From: Gemmatimonadaceae bacterium
GTDB lineage: Bacteria; Gemmatimonadota; Gemmatimonadetes; Gemmatimonadales; Gemmatimonadaceae
Length of the DNA: 64,000 bases
Direction: 5' to 3'
Assembly: GCA_035533755.1 (NCBI GenBank)
Contig: DATLTC010000056.1
Span: forward strand, 1-64,000
In this document: positions 52,765 to 61,395 of the stretch, one piece after another
Position numbering within the stretch: the stretch's first letter is position 1
Layout of the letters: each line of letters begins with the position of its first letter
Notes under the pieces: generated by a model
The model's input: only the letters and a program-made list of their open reading frames with translations
The model's database searches: none
Told to the model about the DNA's origin: nothing
Translations under genes and position numbers: made by a program

Positions 52765-54512
52765 GGGTGGGATCCTCCGGGGGGGCGTGGGGCCAGCGCC
52801 TGCACCGCCTCCCGCGCCTCGCGCGCGCGCGGCTCCAGTTCGTGCTCGGGCGCGTCACGCAGGGCGGCGAGGGCGCGCCACACCGGCGACAGGTCGAGCC
52901 GGGCAAATGCGATCCCGGCTCCGAGCGCCGCCTCGCCGGCGCGATGCGCGTCGAGCGCGCACGCCGCCATCGCGTACGTCTTGGCCACCGAGGAGGCCGC
53001 GTCGTGCGGGTGGTACGCGTTCTGCCGCAGCACGATCTCGCGCACCATCGCTGCGCAGTCCATGGTGAGGCGATCCGTGTCTTCCAACGCGTCGGGGCCC
53101 ACCAGACTCGCGATGTCGCGCAGTTCGCGTTCGTGCTGCATGAGGTTCATGAGGCCCACGCGCACCTCCGACCAGCGCTCGCCGCCGTGCTCGGCAAACC
53201 ACGACGCGATGCGCTCGACGTACAGCGAGTAGCTCGTCTCCCAATCCACGGCCGGGAAGTGGCGCTGGTGGGCGAGCGACGGATCGAGCGCCCACATGGC
53301 GCCGGCCACGCGCAGCGACGCCTGGGTGACCGGCTCGGAGAAATCACCGCCGGGCGGCGACACCGCGCCGATGATCGTCACGGCGCCGCGGCGCTCGGGC
53401 GCGCCCAGCGCGCGCGCGCGGCCGGCCCGTTCGAAGAACTGCCCCAGCCGGCTGGCCAGGTACGTGGGATAGCCCTCCTCGCCCGGCATCTCCTGCAGGC
53501 GCGCGGCCATCTCGCGCAGCGCTTCCGCCCAGCGCGACGCGCTGTCGATCATCAGCGCCACGCGGTGTCCCTGATCACGGAAGTACTCGGCGATCGTGAC
53601 GCCGAAGTAGATGCTCGCCTCGCGCGCCGCCACCGGCATGTTGGACGTGTTCGCCACCAGCACGGCGCGCTCCATGAGCGCGCGTCCGGTGCGGGGGTCC
53701 ACGAGCGCGGGGAATTCGGTGAGCACGTCGGTCATCTCGTTGCCGCGCTCGCCGCAGCCCACGTACACGATGATGTCCGCGTCGGCGTGTCGGGCCAGCG
53801 ACTGCTCGATGATCGTCTTGCCGGTGCCGAATCCGCCGGGGACGATGGCGTTGCCGCCTTCGGCCACCGGGAAAAACAGGTCGAATACGCGCTGTCCGGT
53901 GACGAACGGCCGCTCGTAGCCCAGCCGCTCGGCCAGGGGCCGCGCGATGCGCACCGGCCAGCGGTGCGCCAGATGCAGCGGCGTGCCGTCATCCAGCGCG
54001 CCGATGGGATCGTCCACGTGATACGAACCGGTGGCGAGATGCGCCACGCGGCCGCGCACATGGGGTGGCACGAGAATCTGGTGCGAGAACCCCTGGCTCT
54101 CCGGCACGGCGCCGAGCACGTCGCCGGGTGCGACGTCGGCGCCCGCGGGAACGGCCGCGGTGAAGCTCCAGAGACTCCCGGCGTCGAGCGTATCGGCGGC
54201 CGTGCCCGGGGCGATGAAATCACCCGTCGCTTCGGCCACGCGGGCCAGCGGGCGTCCCACGCCGTCCAGCACCGAGCCCAGGAGGCCGGGCCCGAGTTGC
54301 GCGGTGAGCGTGGTCCCCGAAAACTCCACTGGTGCGCCCAGGCGCAGGCCGGTGGTGTCCTCGTACACCTGCAACGTGGCCACGTCGCGTTCCTGCCGCA
54401 CGACCTCGGCCAACAGACGCCGCTCGCCCACGTACGCCAGCTCATAGAGCGCGGCGGCGCAGGGGCCGGCTTCGACCAGGGCGCCGGCGATGCGCGTGAT
54501 CGCGGCGTTCAT
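52761..54512 (-). CDS. atpA: V/A-type ATPase catalytic subunit A
   Basis: This encodes 583 residues. The P-loop GGFGTGKT lies at about 225-232, with CGERGNEMTDVL and SRWAEALREM downstream. It hydrolyses or makes ATP. The length and the insert (about 115-190) are those of V/A-type A subunits rather than F-type beta. The start at 54512 overlaps subunit F. Confidence 0.97.
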   Translation of the reverse strand: MNAAITRIAGALVEAGPCAAALYELAYVGERRLLAEVVRQERDVATLQVYEDTTGLRLGAPVEFSGTTLTAQLGPGLLGSVLDGVGRPLARVAEATGDFIAPGTAADTLDAGSLWSFTAAVPAGADVAPGDVLGAVPESQGFSHQILVPPHVRGRVAHLATGSYHVDDPIGALDDGTPLHLAHRWPVRIARPLAERLGYERPFVTGQRVFDLFFPVAEGGNAIVPGGFGTGKTIIEQSLARHADADIIVYVGCGERGNEMTDVLTEFPALVDPRTGRALMERAVLVANTSNMPVAAREASIYFGVTIAEYFRDQGHRVALMIDSASRWAEALREMAARLQEMPGEEGYPTYLASRLGQFFERAGRARALGAPERRGAVTIIGAVSPPGGDFSEPVTQASLRVAGAMWALDPSLAHQRHFPAVDWETSYSLYVERIASWFAEHGGERWSEVRVGLMNLMQHERELRDIASLVGPDALEDTDRLTMDCAAMVREIVLRQNAYHPHDAASSVAKTYAMAACALDAHRAGEAALGAGIAFARLDLSPVWRALAALRDAPEHELEPRAREAREAVQALAPRPPGGSHP

Positions 54513-54838
54513 TGCAGCCTCACGCGATAGCCGATCGCTCGCCGCAACAACTCCAGGATGTACGCCTCGGCATGCTCGGTCGCGGCGCCCCACTCGGCGC
54601 GCGGGACGGGAACGACGATCGGCAGCGCCCGATTCTCCAGGTCGCGGCGCAGCGTGGCGGGAAAGGCGTCGAACAGCGGCTGCTCGATGAGCAGAATCCC
54701 GAGGTCCGATGACTCCACCAATCGCATCACGCGCTCGGCGGCGAGCGTGGGCGTTACGGCGTCCTCGGCGGGAAGCCCGGCCAGGCGGAGGCCCGCGGCC
54801 AGCGCCGGCGATGCCACGGCTCGCACGCGGAAGCTCAC
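54509..54838 (-). CDS. atpF: V/A-type ATPase subunit F
   Basis: This encodes 109 residues with a GTG start. It has a small Rossmann-like fold with the segment SDLGILLIEQPLFDAFP near the middle, as in Thermus subunit F. It is a regulatory central-stalk subunit. It overlaps both neighbours by four bases. Confidence 0.9.
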   Translation of the reverse strand: MSFRVRAVASPALAAGLRLAGLPAEDAVTPTLAAERVMRLVESSDLGILLIEQPLFDAFPATLRRDLENRALPIVVPVPRAEWGAATEHAEAYILELLRRAIGYRVRLQ

Positions 54839-55848
54839 GCGGCCTCCTCGAGATCACCCACCCGCAGCGCCGCCGGAACGCCCAGCGATATCTGCCACAG
54901 GATGCGGAGCAGGGCGCGATGCTCCACGCGCAAGCGCAACACGTAGCAGATGACCGGAGCCATCCCGAGCGGCTCCCGGCGCGACCGGCGGAGGAATTCG
55001 GCGAGTAGCGCCGTGAGGGCGGCGTCGTCCGCGGTCTGCGTCGTGGCCAGGAGCGCCACGTGGAGCGGCGTGTGGGCCACGCGCGCCTGCATGCGTCTGA
55101 CGAGGGTCTCGGGGCGGTGCGATTCGGCCGCCTGTTGCAGATCCTCCAGGTGCACCAGCGCGCCGCCGCTCACGAACAGGGCGTGGGGCGTGGCATCGGA
55201 CCGCTGCTCGGCGAGGAGGCGGGCGGCCCAGAGGTTCTGGAGGTCGATGCTGCGCTGCACGTACAGGCGGAGCGCGGCGTCCCCGTGGCGCGCGGCGCTC
55301 AGCGCGCGCGCCGCCCAGGCGCGCATGACCGCCTGGTCGATGGAGAACAGGTCGGGGCGGTCGAGATGCGCTTCCGCGGCCAGCGCGCGCGCGAATGGAT
55401 GCCGCAGCGCGAGCAGGGCGGCGGCGATCGAGGAGATGTCGCCCAGCAGGGCCAGCTCGCCGAGGGCACGGGCGGGCAGGGCCGGGGTGGGCACGAGGCC
55501 GGCCGTGCGCAATTCCGGCGCCACGCCGGCCACGGCGCCGCGCACGAGCGCACGGATCGAGCGGCGGTCCTCGTCTTCGAGCAACGGTACGAGCAGGTCG
55601 TCGTCGTCGCGGCTCCAGCGCGCGAGCGTGGCCAGGCGCCGCGACGCCACGCCCCGAACGGCCGCTTCGACGGCGCGCTCGTCCGGCGGCGGCGCGTTGG
55701 GCGCGAACGCCAGGTACGCCATGCGCTCGAGCGCATCGCTGAACGCGCGGCGGTCGGCGGATAGCGCGAGCGCGTGCAACGTGGCCGGCGTGAGCAGGCG
55801 GCTGGAGAGCCCGCGGGCGCGCGTGACGAGGGGTCCCCAGGTGGTCAT
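54835..55848 (-). CDS. atpC: V/A-type ATPase subunit C (AC39/d type)
   Basis: This encodes 337 residues, almost all helix, with repeated Arg/Ala/Leu-rich helical segments and LRRSRREPLGMAPVICYVLR near the end, a family-typical stretch. It links the central stalk to the c ring. The start is the ATG at 55848; it overlaps subunit E by four bases. Confidence 0.88.
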   Translation of the reverse strand: MTTWGPLVTRARGLSSRLLTPATLHALALSADRRAFSDALERMAYLAFAPNAPPPDERAVEAAVRGVASRRLATLARWSRDDDDLLVPLLEDEDRRSIRALVRGAVAGVAPELRTAGLVPTPALPARALGELALLGDISSIAAALLALRHPFARALAAEAHLDRPDLFSIDQAVMRAWAARALSAARHGDAALRLYVQRSIDLQNLWAARLLAEQRSDATPHALFVSGGALVHLEDLQQAAESHRPETLVRRMQARVAHTPLHVALLATTQTADDAALTALLAEFLRRSRREPLGMAPVICYVLRLRVEHRALLRILWQISLGVPAALRVGDLEEAA

Positions 55849-56462
55849 GGCGCGGGCTCCCCGTGGGCAGGCCCGGTCTCGATCGCGTGCACCGCTTGGA
55901 TCGACAGCGCCTGCGCCATGCGGCGCAGGCGGGCCACGAAGGTGGCGTCCACGCGCACCGTGCCGTCCACGTGTTCGAGCATCGCGCCCAGCGGCACGGA
56001 CTCATCGATCACGACCGGCGCGGGGGCGAGTCCGAGCGCGGCCATCGCCGCCTGCACCGCCGCCGCCGCCGCGGTGGAGCAGCGCACGCGGATCTCGCCG
56101 GCGGGCAGATAGGGCACTGCTTCGCCGACGATCGGAGTCAACCGCCGAGCCAGGTCGGGGTCGGCGGCGAGACCGGCAAGCTGCCGCTCCGCGGCGGCGA
56201 ACACCCGCGCGACAAAGGCCTCGCGCGACTCGAGGGGCGCGCGCATCGTCTCCTGGGCAATCTGGGCCCGCGCGGCGTCGCGTTCGAGCCCGAGCGCGCG
56301 CTCCCGTTCGCCCACCGCCGCGGCGCGTCGGCGCTCCCGCTGGGCCGCCGCGGCCTGCAGCACGCGGTCCGCCTCGGCCCTCGCCGTTGCGGAACGCTCG
56401 GCGATCGCATGGTCCGCGTCGCGCCGCAGCTGCTCGAGTAGCGGGCCGGCCTCGACCGGCAT
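55845..56462 (-). CDS. atpE: V/A-type ATPase subunit E
   Basis: This encodes 205 residues. A long N-terminal coiled coil (about 5-90) rich in Ala, Arg and Glu is followed by a globular C-terminal domain, as in the peripheral-stalk subunit E. The start is three bases after the subunit K stop. Confidence 0.88.
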   Translation of the reverse strand: MPVEAGPLLEQLRRDADHAIAERSATARAEADRVLQAAAAQRERRRAAAVGERERALGLERDAARAQIAQETMRAPLESREAFVARVFAAAERQLAGLAADPDLARRLTPIVGEAVPYLPAGEIRVRCSTAAAAAVQAAMAALGLAPAPVVIDESVPLGAMLEHVDGTVRVDATFVARLRRMAQALSIQAVHAIETGPAHGEPAP

Positions 56463-56465
56463 CGG

Positions 56466-56693
56466 TCAGGCTCCGCCGCCGGCTCGGAGGAGGATCAGCA
56501 CGGCCACGATGAATCCGAGGATCACCATGGTCTCGGGAATGGCGACGAGCACGATGATCGTCCCCGCGAGCTCGGGCTTCTCCGCCAGCGCGGCGGCGCC
56601 GGCGCTGCCGATCTTGGATTGGGCCCACGCGGTGGCGAGGGCGGCCACGCTCATCACGCCGGCGGCACTGAGTACGATCCACATCATGTTCAT
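56466..56693 (-). CDS. atpK: V/A-type ATPase proteolipid subunit K (c ring)
   Basis: This encodes 75 residues: one hairpin of two helices with the ion-binding Glu in VAIPETMVILG. Short, single-hairpin K as in Thermus. I see no obvious set of Na+ ligands, so proton use is more likely (inference). It overlaps subunit I by four bases. Confidence 0.92.
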   Translation of the reverse strand: MNMMWIVLSAAGVMSVAALATAWAQSKIGSAGAAALAEKPELAGTIIVLVAIPETMVILGFIVAVLILLRAGGGA

Positions 56694-58594
56694 GACGATG
56701 TCCTCGACGTCTCGGGTGCGGGCGGCGCGAAGCGATGACCGAAAGGCGTGTACGGTTGCCCGCCCGGGCTGTAGAACTTTCCAAAGAACTCCACATAGTG
56801 GAGGCGGAACGCGTGAATCGCCGGGCTGAACACGCCGATAGCGAAGTTCACGAGATGGAACAGCAGCGCGAACACCAGGCCCACCACGGTGCTGCCCACG
56901 GCGCCGGCCATCTGATTGGCGACGACGGCCAGCATCACCGACGCGGTGCCGATGGCCATGATGCGCGCGTAGGACAGCACGTTGCCGAGCGTGGCCAGCA
57001 GCTCCACCGGCGCGATGAGCCCCTCGGCGAACACGAGCACCGGAAAGGCAATCAGGAGCACGACCACCGCCGGCGTGAACAGCCGGGAGGGGAGCACCTC
57101 GAACGCGGCGAGCAGCGCGGCCACGACCAACAGCACCATCAACGCCGACACGCCGCTGCCCAGCGCGTGCTTGGGCTCCTTGCGGTACGACGTGATGGCG
57201 CCGAGCACGAGACCGAGCACCACGTGCACCACGCCGAGTCCGACGGCCGCGGCGAGCGCGGCGAACACCGCGCGTTCGCGATCGAAGATGATCGGGTGGA
57301 GGCCGAACAGCCGGAGGCCGAGGTCTCCGAAGTACTCGCCGTACAGTACGCCGAAGATGATCGTGAACGCGGCGCACGGTCCGGCGATCCGGGCCGCGGT
57401 CTGGAGGAGTGAACCCGGCCGGGCGCGCGCGTGCACCAGCAGGGCCAGGCCGGCGAGCAGCACACCGTACCCCGCGTCGCCGAGCATCATGCCGAACATC
57501 AGCGGAAAGAACACGGCCACGAACGGTGTGGGATCGATCGTGCCGTAGCGTGGCAGCGGGAGCAGACCGATCACGGCCTCGAATGGGCGGAACAGCCTGG
57601 GATTCGACAGGACCACCGGCGCGTCTTGCGCTCCCCAGTCCTCGCGCGCCACGGTCTCGACCACCACCGTGGGGCCGACGGCGGCGGAGATGCGGCGCGT
57701 CAATCCGGGCACGCTCCGCTCGGGCAGCCACCCCTCGATGGCGAACGCGTGCGGCGTGACCGCCGTGTGCTCGTGGGCGCTGGCGGCGGCCAGCCAATCC
57801 TCGATCGCGGCGCGAGCCGCGCGCAGTTCGGGGCCGCGGGCGCGGGCCATCTCCCGGCGCTCGGCGCGGCAGGCCTCGACCTCCGCCGGAATGTCGACCA
57901 GGCGCGCGAGCATCCTGGGCACCGCCTGCTCGAGGGGCATGTCGCGGTACGCCGCGGGCAGCGGAACCTCGGGCACTCGCGCCTCGGCTAGCCGCGCGTC
58001 GAGCTTGGCGCTGAATTCGCGGGGCAGGACGAGGAGGATGGCCAGGTCGCCGCCCGCGAGCTCGCGCGTGGTCATCGAGAACTCCGCGCCCAATTGGTCG
58101 CGGAGCGCCTTGGCAAGGGTATCGACCGTGGCCCGCCCCGACTCGGGTACGACCACGGCGTGGCTGGTGAGGCGGGGCGTGTCCGCCACCCGACGCACCG
58201 CCGGCAGCACCGCGGAGAGGAAATCGCGGTAGCGGGTGACGAGCGCCCGTTCCTCGTCCAGCGCGGTCTCGCGGCTTCGCAGCGCGCGGGCCTCGCGCGC
58301 CGTGTGATTGGCCAGGCGCGCCCAGCGCGCGAAGTCCTGCACGGTGGCGTTGCGTTGCGCCGGCCCGGTGCCGGCGACGGCGAGGGCGCGCAGCGCCTCG
58401 TCGGTCTCGTCGAGCGCGCGCATCAGTTGCGCGCGGCGCCGCTCGGCGCGCGGGTCGAGGTGCGCCGACTGCACGCCGGCGCGGCTCCGCGCCTCGGCCA
58501 GTTGGAGCTGCCCGAAGTCCTGCACGGCTTGGAGCGCGTCGTCGAACCGGTCTCTGGGTCCGAGCACGCGCACCCGCGCCATGGGGATGATCAT
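56690..58594 (-). CDS. atpI: V/A-type ATPase subunit I (a type)
   Basis: This encodes 634 residues. A cytosolic N-terminal half with coiled coils (about 1-330) precedes seven or eight helices (about 340-610) with GVLYGEYFGDLGLRLFG and FAEGLIAPVELLATLGN. It forms the ion path with the c ring. It is the second gene of the operon. Confidence 0.95.
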   Translation of the reverse strand: MIIPMARVRVLGPRDRFDDALQAVQDFGQLQLAEARSRAGVQSAHLDPRAERRRAQLMRALDETDEALRALAVAGTGPAQRNATVQDFARWARLANHTAREARALRSRETALDEERALVTRYRDFLSAVLPAVRRVADTPRLTSHAVVVPESGRATVDTLAKALRDQLGAEFSMTTRELAGGDLAILLVLPREFSAKLDARLAEARVPEVPLPAAYRDMPLEQAVPRMLARLVDIPAEVEACRAERREMARARGPELRAARAAIEDWLAAASAHEHTAVTPHAFAIEGWLPERSVPGLTRRISAAVGPTVVVETVAREDWGAQDAPVVLSNPRLFRPFEAVIGLLPLPRYGTIDPTPFVAVFFPLMFGMMLGDAGYGVLLAGLALLVHARARPGSLLQTAARIAGPCAAFTIIFGVLYGEYFGDLGLRLFGLHPIIFDRERAVFAALAAAVGLGVVHVVLGLVLGAITSYRKEPKHALGSGVSALMVLLVVAALLAAFEVLPSRLFTPAVVVLLIAFPVLVFAEGLIAPVELLATLGNVLSYARIMAIGTASVMLAVVANQMAGAVGSTVVGLVFALLFHLVNFAIGVFSPAIHAFRLHYVEFFGKFYSPGGQPYTPFGHRFAPPAPETSRTSS

Positions 58595-58953
58595 GACACG
58601 GGGGTTGCCGGCGCGACGACGGTGAGCAGCCGTTCGGCGATCGCGGCGATCGTCACGTCGTCGGCCTCGGCGAACAGCCGCGCGCGGCGATCGGCCTCGG
58701 CGCGAACCGCATTGGCGTCCGTCACGCGCTGCGTGGCGGCCTGCTCGTCGAGCAGCTGCAGGATGTGGCGCAACTCGCGCTCCGCCTGTTCGTCGGCAGC
58801 GGCCGCCGCGGCGCGCGCTTCAACCATCAGGCGCTCGGCCTCGCGCTCGGCACGCTGCAGGTCCAGCCCGACCTCCCGCTCTGCCTCGAGGAGCGCATCG
58901 AGCGCGGACGGATCGCCGTGCGCAGCCGGCGCATGCGGTGTGGCGTTGAACAT
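58591..58953 (-). CDS. atpG: V/A-type ATPase subunit G (peripheral stalk), first gene of operon
   Basis: This encodes 120 residues, mostly one coiled coil rich in Glu, Ala and Arg (EAEREVGLDLQRAEREAERL). In Thermus the operon runs G-I-L-E-C-F-A-B-D and this gene has the G position and form. The RBS AGGGGGAGGGG precedes the ATG at 58953. The assignment rests on place and coiled-coil form. Confidence 0.8.
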   Translation of the reverse strand: MFNATPHAPAAHGDPSALDALLEAEREVGLDLQRAEREAERLMVEARAAAAAADEQAERELRHILQLLDEQAATQRVTDANAVRAEADRRARLFAEADDVTIAAIAERLLTVVAPATPVS

Positions 58954-59140
58954 GATCCCCTCCCCCTTGTGGGTCGGGTGCGGGTGCAGGCCCACGTTCC
59001 TAGATTCGAATTCGGCCCTGCCCCTTGGCATCGGGGGTGTGCCCCGGACACTGTGAGGAATTCACCGACCGTAGCAGCGCTGAGGCGGTTACCTCGTGCC
59101 GGACGCGCTGTCGTCCACGCGAGCGGCGACCAGCCGGCCG
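58954..59140. other. upstream region of the V/A-ATPase operon
   Basis: This region must hold the operon promoter on the minus strand. I see no firm -35/-10 boxes. It borders the MenA-like relic on the plus strand; nothing else is recognisable. Confidence 0.4.
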
Positions 59141-59305
59141 GCGGCGGCGCTGACTGCCAGTATCCTCATCATCGACAGGATCCGAGCTCGTGAAGACAGC
59201 CGCGCCAAGGGCGGCCGCACGCTGGCCGTGGTAGTGGGCGGCCGGTGGACCAGCGTGGAGTACATCGCGGCGCTTCTGGTGGCCTTCGCGGTGGCGGCGT
59301 GGCGC
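59141..59305 (+). pseudogene. decayed MenA-like (UbiA family) prenyltransferase fragment
   Basis: About 55 codons (inside an open frame at 59096-59515) read LTASILIIDRIRAREDSRAK then GGRTLAVVVGGRWTSVEYIA. This aligns with the end of the MenA second Asp-rich motif (NNLRD-xx-xDR-xAGKRTLAVRLG-x-RxxRxxY), including the hydrophobic helix that follows. The catalytic Asn/Asp are changed and no intact domain surrounds it, so it is a relic of a menaquinone prenyltransferase gene. It lies next to a crotonase gene on the other strand. Confidence 0.5.
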
Positions 59306-59465
59306 TCCGGGCGCGGGGGATCCGGAATCCAGGTGACATGGCCCGCGGGGTTGCGGGCGCTGGCCGTGAGCGTGATCGGCGAGTTGCACGGCGGCCACAC
59401 GCACGTGGCAATCACCCCGAAGGCGCCTCGCGCCGGGCCGGAGGTGCTGTTGGCCCCGTGGCGTC

Positions 59466-60308
59466 TCATCCCTCGCCCTCGAACACGGCGGCACGCTTGT
59501 CGAAGAACGCGTTGAGGCCATCCGAGAAATCCGGACCGTCAGCGGAGCGGACGAGGTGTTGCAGCTCCTCGTCCAGATGGTAGTCGAGCTGGTCGACGCC
59601 GGCCGCCTGGTTGATGAGGCTCTTGGCCACCGCGTAGGCCTTGGTGGGACCGGCGGCGATGCGCTGGGCGATCGCCATCACGTCGGCGTCGAACTGCTGG
59701 CGCGGGAAGACGTCGTTGATGAGGCGAAGGTCCTTGGCCTCCGCGGCGCCGAGCCGCGGGTTGAGCAGGACGAGCCCCATGGCCATGCGCAGTCCGATCA
59801 GCCGCGGGAGGAAGAAGGTGGAGCTCTCGGCGCCGGTGAGTCCCGTCTTGTGGTATGCCCACTCGAAGGTGGCGCGGTCCGACGCGAACACCAGGTCGCA
59901 GGCCATGGCGATGCCGAAGCCGCCGGCCGCCGCCACGCCGTCCACCGCGGCGATGAACGGCTTGGGGGCGCGCTTGATCTCCGAGATCGTGCTGTGGATG
60001 TACTCGAGGATCTCCTTGAAGCTGTCGCCGAATCCCGGGGGGGCGGCGGTGCCGTCGGGGCGGAGGTAGCCGAAGTCCTGCGGCGAGCCCTGGGCGCGGA
60101 TGTATTTGAGGTCTGCGCCGCTGCAGAAGATGCCGTTGGTGCCGCGCACGATCACGCAGCGCACGTCCGCGGCGCGCGCCAGCTGCAATCCGGCTTTCCG
60201 GAAATCGCGCGCCGTCTCCACGTCCATGGAGTTGAACCGATCGGGCCGATCGATGACGAGGGTGCCCACCGGGCCGTCGCGTTCTATATGGATGTGTTCC
60301 ATGGCCAT
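59466..60308 (-). CDS. enoyl-CoA hydratase/isomerase (crotonase family)
   Basis: This encodes 280 residues. Oxyanion-hole segments are visible: GIFCSGADLKYIRAQ and DGVAAAGGFGIAMACDL, then TGLTGAESSTFFLPRLIG; one Glu (AESS) is in a catalytic position. It acts on an acyl-CoA; the substrate is not clear. The ATG at 60308 has GGGAG eight bases upstream; 60302 is possible. It is downstream of the hyp genes with a gap of 13 bases and may share their transcript. Confidence 0.9.
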   Translation of the reverse strand: MAMEHIHIERDGPVGTLVIDRPDRFNSMDVETARDFRKAGLQLARAADVRCVIVRGTNGIFCSGADLKYIRAQGSPQDFGYLRPDGTAAPPGFGDSFKEILEYIHSTISEIKRAPKPFIAAVDGVAAAGGFGIAMACDLVFASDRATFEWAYHKTGLTGAESSTFFLPRLIGLRMAMGLVLLNPRLGAAEAKDLRLINDVFPRQQFDADVMAIAQRIAAGPTKAYAVAKSLINQAAGVDQLDYHLDEELQHLVRSADGPDFSDGLNAFFDKRAAVFEGEG

Positions 60309-60321
60309 GGCGGCGCTCCCG

Positions 60322-61395
60322 TCAGCAGATGCGCGGCAGCAACTCACCCTCGTACTCCGAGAGCAGGCGCTTGCCGAGCCCGGTGTCCAGCACCACGTCG
60401 CCGACGCGTGTGCTCACGCATTCGCCGATCACGGCGGCATTCACGCCGGAGGCGTGCCCGCGCAACGCGTCGAGCACCGCGGCGACCGTCGCGTCGTCGC
60501 CGCGCACGCCGAGCACCGCCTTGCCCTCGTTGGCCACGTGCAGCGGGTCGAGGCCAAGCATCTCGGCCACGGCGCGGACCACCGGGTTCACCGGCACGTC
60601 CGCCTCGCGGATGTAAATGCCCACGCCGCCCTTCTCGGCCATCTCGTGCAGGGCGCTGGACAGGCCGCCGCGCGTCGGGTCCTTCATCGCCGACACGGCG
60701 CCGCGGCCGGCAGCGAGGGCGCTGCGGATCATCCCGTTGATCGGCGCGACGTCCGACGACAGCTCGGCGTCGATGGCCAGGTGGTGGCGATGCGCCATCA
60801 ACGCCATGCCGTGATCGCCCACATTGCCGGTGACGATGATCCGGTCGCCCACCTGCAATCCGGAGTCGCGCACGATGTGGTCGGCCACGGCCACGCCGGT
60901 GGTGTTGATCACCACGCCATCGAGTTCGCCGCGTCCCATCACCTTGGTGTCGCCGGTGACGACGGTGGTGCCGGCCTCGCGGCAGGTGTCGACCATGGAC
61001 TGCTGCACGCGCTCGAGATCGGCGAAGGTGAACCCCTCCTCGACGATGAGCGCGCAGGTGAGGCCCAGGGGTTCGGTGGCGCCCATCATCGCCAGATCGT
61101 TGACCGTGCCGGCCACGGCGAGGCGTCCGATGTCGCCGCCCGGGAAGAACACCGGCTGCACGACGTGCGAATCGGTGGTCACGACCAGCCATCGGTCGCC
61201 CAGGCGGAGCGCGGCGCCGTCGTCCATGGCGGCGATGCCGAAGCCGTCCACGGCGATGTCAATGAATCCGCGGGTGAGGGTCTCCTGGATCAACCGGCGC
61301 ATGGCGCGGCCGCCGGCGCCGTGCTTCATGACGATCGTCGGGTCGCGACGGCCGGAGTGGGCGCGGACCGCGTCGTCGTTGATGGCGGTGCTCAT
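60322..61395 (-). CDS. hypE: hydrogenase maturation protein HypE
   Basis: This encodes 357 residues. The PurM-like fold is visible (MKHGAGGRAMRRLI, DDGAALRL, TGDTKVMGRGELDG, DPTRGGL) and the chain ends PRIC, the C-terminal Cys that carries the carbamoyl/cyano group. It makes the CN ligands of [NiFe]-hydrogenase with HypF. The start overlaps the hypD stop by four bases. Confidence 0.97.
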   Translation of the reverse strand: MSTAINDDAVRAHSGRRDPTIVMKHGAGGRAMRRLIQETLTRGFIDIAVDGFGIAAMDDGAALRLGDRWLVVTTDSHVVQPVFFPGGDIGRLAVAGTVNDLAMMGATEPLGLTCALIVEEGFTFADLERVQQSMVDTCREAGTTVVTGDTKVMGRGELDGVVINTTGVAVADHIVRDSGLQVGDRIIVTGNVGDHGMALMAHRHHLAIDAELSSDVAPINGMIRSALAAGRGAVSAMKDPTRGGLSSALHEMAEKGGVGIYIREADVPVNPVVRAVAEMLGLDPLHVANEGKAVLGVRGDDATVAAVLDALRGHASGVNAAVIGECVSTRVGDVVLDTGLGKRLLSEYEGELLPRIC

